Origin: Verrucomicrobiota bacterium
GTDB lineage: Bacteria > Verrucomicrobiota > Verrucomicrobiia > Methylacidiphilales > Verrucolacustridaceae
Assembly: GCA_010025475.1 (NCBI GenBank)
Contig: RGTE01000036.1
Location: 1-10,003 of the forward strand
Direction: 5' to 3'
Length of the DNA: 10,003 nt
In this document: piece by piece, positions 6,922 through 10,003 of the stretch
Numbering within the stretch: position 1 is the stretch's first letter
Layout of the letters: each line of letters begins with the position of its first letter
The notes under the pieces: generated by a model
Database searches by the model: none
Seen by the model: the letters and a program-made list of their open reading frames with translations, nothing else
What the model was told of the DNA's origin: nothing
Made by a program: the position numbers and the translations under genes

Positions 6922-8206
6922 TCCACTGCTGGTATCCGGGGTAGGCGGAGGAGTTGCTGTCCTTCAGAATATAAAGAAAGTTCACGTTACTCCCGAGTTT
7001 TTCGGTGATCCGATAGCCGAGGGTGATCCCGGCCGAGTATTGCTGGTAATTCTGGGATGCCGCGCTTCCCGAAACCTGTCCCAGCTGGGCGGAAAAAGGC
7101 GTGCTGAGGGAAAGTTGGTCGATGATGTTCCAGTTGAGTCCGGCCCCAAAATTCCACATCTGCACATAATTGCTTCCCACGATGGCGGAGAGCTGCGTGC
7201 TCCGGCTCGCCGTGAGCTGGTAATTCAAATACTCGTTGAGACGGTGGGCCCATCCCAGGTTGAGATACCAGGTGGAAGGATTGCCTCCCGCGGCATTTTC
7301 CGGGGTGTTGTTTCCCGTGAATTCCCCCCAGACCCAACCGGCCCGCCCGGTGACGGTGATGTACTCCGAAAGTTGCCAATTCACAAAAGGGCCGACCTGA
7401 TAAATGTTATTGTCATTTTGGCCGTAGACCGTGGTGGATTGGCTCGGGTTGCCCGAGTTAGGAACCGACTGGGCCTGATCCTGGGAGTAGGCGGTGATGG
7501 CGGCCACTCCTTCCAGTCCGGTGATGAGGGTTTTGGTGATATAGTAGGTCATGGCCAGGCTCGGAGTGAGGGTTCGCCGGTCGAGGTTTTGGTTGGAAGT
7601 TTGGTTGGACCAGAGATTGAACCAGTCGAAACCGGGCGTGATGATCAGGTCGGCCAAATCCCAATCCACCTTCACCCCCGCGCTGTTTTGAAAAATGTTG
7701 AAGCGGGAAACATTGCTCAATTCCCCGGCCTGGGTGGGGTCATTCTGCAGGGAAAATTGATCGTACGGAGTAAAACGAAAATCCCCGACGTAAAAGGTCC
7801 CCTGCAGGGCGCTGGTGGGGGTGATAAAAAAACCTCCGGGACTTTGGGTTTCGGCCACATCAAAATAATAGGAATAGCCAACCCCCACGGAAAATTTCAG
7901 GGTGTTGAGGTCCGTGAGAGGCCACATCAGTGTCAGGTTGGCTGCCGGGGTCGCATATCCGCTCCCTTGGGGGGAGGATTTCGAGAGGCTGACATTGGAG
8001 TTGTAACCTCCGTTCAAAGACGCCCCGACATTCAGGAGAACCGGCCCGACCTCAAGGTTATAATCCATTTTTTCCGGGGAAACCTTCCGACTCATCGCAC
8101 TGGCCTCGCCCGCCAAGGACTGCCACTGGCTCTCTTGGCAAATCGCGCTGCGAGGCATCATGGCAAACAAAAATAGCAAAACGGAAAACCAAGGAAGGGA
8201 TGCCAC
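6890..8206 (-). CDS. Outer-membrane beta-barrel protein of the polysaccharide export operon
   Basis: Probably an outer-membrane porin through which the exported polymer leaves. From GTG 8206 it has 438 residues. MASLPWFSVLLFLFAMMPRS starts a clear signal peptide, likely cut near SAIC/QES; Ile before Cys argues against a lipobox. The rest is built of alternating polar/hydrophobic strands rich in Tyr, Trp, Asn, Gly and Ser (YNSNVSLS, LKFSVGVGYSYYFDV, TVTGRAGWVWGEF, FNYDF), and it ends in the C-terminal Phe typical of barrel proteins recognised by the assembly machinery. The frame stays open to a TTG at 8284, but that start would put 26 polar residues before the signal peptide, while GTG 8206 has a purine-rich GGGGGA about ten bases upstream. 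It is the first gene of the operon and overlaps the export-protein gene. I place it among putative exopolysaccharide-associated barrels by structure and context, not by a diagnostic motif. Confidence 0.82.
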   Translation of the reverse strand: MASLPWFSVLLFLFAMMPRSAICQESQWQSLAGEASAMSRKVSPEKMDYNLEVGPVLLNVGASLNGGYNSNVSLSKSSPQGSGYATPAANLTLMWPLTDLNTLKFSVGVGYSYYFDVAETQSPGGFFITPTSALQGTFYVGDFRFTPYDQFSLQNDPTQAGELSNVSRFNIFQNSAGVKVDWDLADLIITPGFDWFNLWSNQTSNQNLDRRTLTPSLAMTYYITKTLITGLEGVAAITAYSQDQAQSVPNSGNPSQSTTVYGQNDNNIYQVGPFVNWQLSEYITVTGRAGWVWGEFTGNNTPENAAGGNPSTWYLNLGWAHRLNEYLNYQLTASRSTQLSAIVGSNYVQMWNFGAGLNWNIIDQLSLSTPFSAQLGQVSGSAASQNYQQYSAGITLGYRITEKLGSNVNFLYILKDSNSSAYPGYQQWNAAAGFNYDF

Positions 8207-8364
8207 GGAAACAATATCCCCCGAACCGGCCTTTCGGCCAACGGAAACCCCCAAAAGGCGCTGATTTGAAACCCTTCTCAACAACTACAATTTACATATT
8301 TTTATATAAAAACAAAGGGTTTTTTCTTACCCAAACCTTTGGTGGAGATGTATTTTCACCAGCG
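8207..8364. promoter_or_regulatory. Divergent intergenic region with AT-rich promoter island
   Basis: This 158-base gap separates the starts of the minus-strand export operon and the plus-strand amylase and must hold promoters for both. Bases 8285-8320 are almost all A/T, including TTTACATATTTTTATATAAA at 8291-8310, in sharp contrast to the GC-rich surroundings. TATA-like hexamers can be read on both strands, but I could not pair any with a good -35 element at 16-18 bases, so no individual promoter is called. Bases 8207-8284 are an open extension of the barrel frame but are more likely untranslated leader. Confidence 0.5.
8341..8360 (+). promoter_or_regulatory. Predicted leader hairpin covering the amylase ribosome site
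   Basis: GGTGGAGA and TTTTCACC can pair as an eight-base stem (two G-U pairs) closing a TGTA loop. The GGTGGAG arm is the only Shine-Dalgarno-like sequence before the amylase start, and the stem ends four bases before the TTG at 8365. It could be a translational control hairpin, or as DNA an imperfect operator palindrome (7 of 10 half-site positions symmetric). It may also be chance. Confidence 0.35.
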
Positions 8365-10003
8365 TTGAACTATTTCAAATCGTCCCTTTTAATTCCGCTT
8401 CAGATTTTTGCTTTTTTGTCGCCTGGGTTGGCTCCAATCGTACTTGCGACCGAAACCTCCTCGATCGGATCTATCCCCGTACAAATTTTGAATGGCGGAA
8501 AAAATGCCGAATTTGATCTGACCCGTTTTCTGTCACTTACCACCCAGGATCAACTGGAAATCGAAAGGCCCGCCCCCCTGGAAAAGACCCGGGTGGAATT
8601 GGATTCCTCCAAGCTCGTCCTTCGGATCACCCCAGAAGCCGGGGCGACGGGCATGGAAGATTTGATTCTCCGGATCCGAGAAAAAAAGGGGGAACCCCGA
8701 CAAGGCATCTTCACGTTTGCGGTATCCCCAGGACCCCGGGCGAAATTCCGTTTTTTTGGAACGGGAGCGGAAAAATCAGTTTCGGTAGCCGGCTCCTTCA
8801 ACGGTTGGAATCCCGGGGCAAATCCCATGAAAAAGACCGGGGAAAATATTTGGGAGCTTTCCCTTCCCCTGCCCCCGGGGTCCCATCCCTACAAGCTGGT
8901 GGTGGATGAACAATGGCGGCTTGACCCCGCCAATCCCAAAAAAGCGGCGGATGGAGCCGGACACGAAAATTCGGTCGTCCAGGTTTCCGAAAGTCAGGAC
9001 TCCGCTCCGGTCCTTTTCGCCAAGGCTCGGCTCCCGGAACATTTGACCTTTGGCACAGCTCCGGAAAGCTGGAAGCCAGCTCGGATTTCCGCCGTGGCCC
9101 AACTGCCCGACGGAACCTCCCGGATCCTTGGGGCGGATCCGTTTGGCGATGGCGAATGGCAGGTGAAAACCTCCGGTTTGCCGCTCGGATCCTGGGTTCG
9201 GGTCATGGGAGTTGGTGGGGATGGCATGCCCGCCTTTCCTGCCCGCGTCCGCGTCGGGGACGATCCGCCGGCCGGAACCGACCGGCACGACCATATCATC
9301 TACTTCGCTTTCATCGATCGCCTGGTCGATGGCGACCCCTCCAACAACCCTCAACCCGATCCCAAGGTGGAGGCGCCCGCCCAGTATTTCGGCGGCGACC
9401 TGGCCGGAGTCAAAAAACTGGTCGACGAGGGATACTTCGAAAAATTGGGGGTCAATACCCTTTGGCTTTCTCCCGTGAACCAGAACCCGCTACCCCCGTA
9501 TCAGGAATACAAGGAGCCCCGCCGGTGGTACACCGGCTATCATGGTTACTGGCCCGTGAGCTCCACCGAAGTGGAGCCCCGCTTTGGCGGCAATGCAGCC
9601 CTCACGGCCTTGGCGGAGTCTGCCGAAAGGAAAAAGATCAGCATTCTGCTCGATCTCGTTCTCGCCCATGTCCACGAGGAGCACCCCGACTTCAAGAAGC
9701 ATCCCGACTGGTTTGGCTCCCTCCTGCTCCCGGACGGAACCAAAAATCTCCGCAAGTGGGACAACGAAACCCAGTTCACCACCTGGTTCGAACCCTTCCT
9801 GCCGCGCTTCAATTACGATGTCCCCGCTGCCTCGGCCTTCCTGATCGAAAATGCCGTCGACTGGGCCAAGCGCTTCAACCTCGACGGATTCCGGCTTGAT
9901 GCCGTGAAGCATATTCCGCCCAAATTTTGGACCTCTTTCCGCCAAGGACTCCGTCAAAGCCTGCCCCAAAGCACCAAGGAGTCTTTTTATTTGGTGGGAG
10001 AAA
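8365..10003 (+). CDS. Secreted alpha-amylase-family glycoside hydrolase (GH13) with CBM48-like domain, 3' end outside window
   Basis: Predicted to cleave alpha-glucans outside the cytoplasm. The frame is open to the right edge (546 full codons). From a TTG at 8365 the N-terminus is a good signal peptide (MNYFKSSLLIPLQIFAF, cut near IVLA/TETSS). There is no in-frame ATG between 8365 and 8653, so a non-ATG start is needed to include the signal peptide. Residues about 35-130 are an unassigned beta-rich region. Residues about 135-190 resemble a CBM48/E-set glycan-binding domain (GSFNGWNP at 143-150; YKLVVDEQWRLDP to 188). The GH13 barrel begins near 311 (IIYFAFIDRLVDGD), with YFGGDLAGV and GYHGYW (391-396). 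Region I is DLVLAH (430-435), with Ala at 434 where Asn is usual. Region II is GFRLDAVKH, with R510 and nucleophile D512. The general acid is E546 in LVGE, the last complete codon. The transition-state Asp and C-terminal domain lie beyond the window. It is divergent from the export operon; the exact substrate cannot be told. Confidence 0.88.
   Translation, partial: MNYFKSSLLIPLQIFAFLSPGLAPIVLATETSSIGSIPVQILNGGKNAEFDLTRFLSLTTQDQLEIERPAPLEKTRVELDSSKLVLRITPEAGATGMEDLILRIREKKGEPRQGIFTFAVSPGPRAKFRFFGTGAEKSVSVAGSFNGWNPGANPMKKTGENIWELSLPLPPGSHPYKLVVDEQWRLDPANPKKAADGAGHENSVVQVSESQDSAPVLFAKARLPEHLTFGTAPESWKPARISAVAQLPDGTSRILGADPFGDGEWQVKTSGLPLGSWVRVMGVGGDGMPAFPARVRVGDDPPAGTDRHDHIIYFAFIDRLVDGDPSNNPQPDPKVEAPAQYFGGDLAGVKKLVDEGYFEKLGVNTLWLSPVNQNPLPPYQEYKEPRRWYTGYHGYWPVSSTEVEPRFGGNAALTALAESAERKKISILLDLVLAHVHEEHPDFKKHPDWFGSLLLPDGTKNLRKWDNETQFTTWFEPFLPRFNYDVPAASAFLIENAVDWAKRFNLDGFRLDAVKHIPPKFWTSFRQGLRQSLPQSTKESFYLVGE

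Noticed and set aside
6596..8176. 526-codon open frame on the plus strand, antisense to the barrel and export-protein genes
   Set aside because: Its translation is low-complexity, rich in Gly, Arg and Pro, with no recognisable domain. The opposite strand encodes two well-supported exported proteins with signal peptides and SLBB domains, so this is a GC-bias shadow.
8207..8284. N-terminal extension of the barrel protein to a TTG at 8284
   Set aside because: It would place 26 polar residues before a clear signal peptide; GTG 8206 begins that signal peptide directly.
8550..9354. Minus-strand frames opposite the amylase N-terminal region
   Set aside because: The plus-strand frame is open from the leader to the window edge and carries CBM48-like and GH13 motifs; the reverse translations have no domain.
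1..10003. CRISPR arrays, tRNA or rRNA genes, insertion sequences, prophage or defence genes
   Set aside because: I looked for regular direct repeats, tRNA-like cloverleaf ends, transposase motifs and terminal inverted repeats and saw none; coding sequence covers nearly the whole window.

Overview
The window is GC-rich, densely packed and bacterial. It holds an outer-membrane beta-barrel and an outer-membrane polysaccharide export protein, so the organism is Gram-negative. The mix of a CHASE2 cyclase, a polysaccharide export set and a secreted amylase, with frequent GTG/TTG starts, would fit a PVC-type bacterium such as a verrucomicrobium. That placement is a guess from style, not from a marker gene.

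Layout. (1) Bases 1-3616, plus strand: a compact run of three genes. These are a glycine-zipper protein cut by the left edge, a membrane class III adenylate cyclase with a CHASE2 sensor, and a small HAD-family phosphatase. Gaps are 9 and 25 bases, which suggests one transcript. (2) Bases 3613-8206, minus strand: a three-gene polysaccharide export operon. In transcription order it encodes an outer-membrane beta-barrel, an SLBB export protein (OPX/Wza-like) and a Wzz/BY-kinase fusion (Wzc-like co-polymerase). The first two genes overlap and the last two are 9 bases apart. (3) Bases 8207-8364: a divergent intergenic region containing an unusually AT-rich island. (4) Bases 8365-10003, plus strand: the 5' part of a secreted GH13 alpha-amylase-type enzyme with a CBM48-like domain. 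It starts at TTG and runs off the right edge just after its catalytic glutamate.

How they fit together. The minus-strand operon supplies the inner-membrane chain-length regulator and kinase, the periplasmic/outer-membrane conduit and a probable barrel, which together form a polymer export machine. No glycosyltransferase, flippase or polymerase is visible here. The OPX protein has no cysteine and no obvious C-terminal membrane helix, so the adjacent barrel is the natural candidate for the pore. The cyclase operon and the export operon converge and share a CTAG palindrome as their stop codons, so each 3' end must be antisense to the other gene. The amylase and the barrel operon are transcribed divergently from one short region.

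The most interesting points are the barrel-dependent export cassette, the Wzc-like kinase with a long tail after its tyrosine cluster, and the amylase leader, where a predicted hairpin covers the only Shine-Dalgarno-like sequence in front of a TTG start. All genes resemble known families. I did not find a clearly new system.
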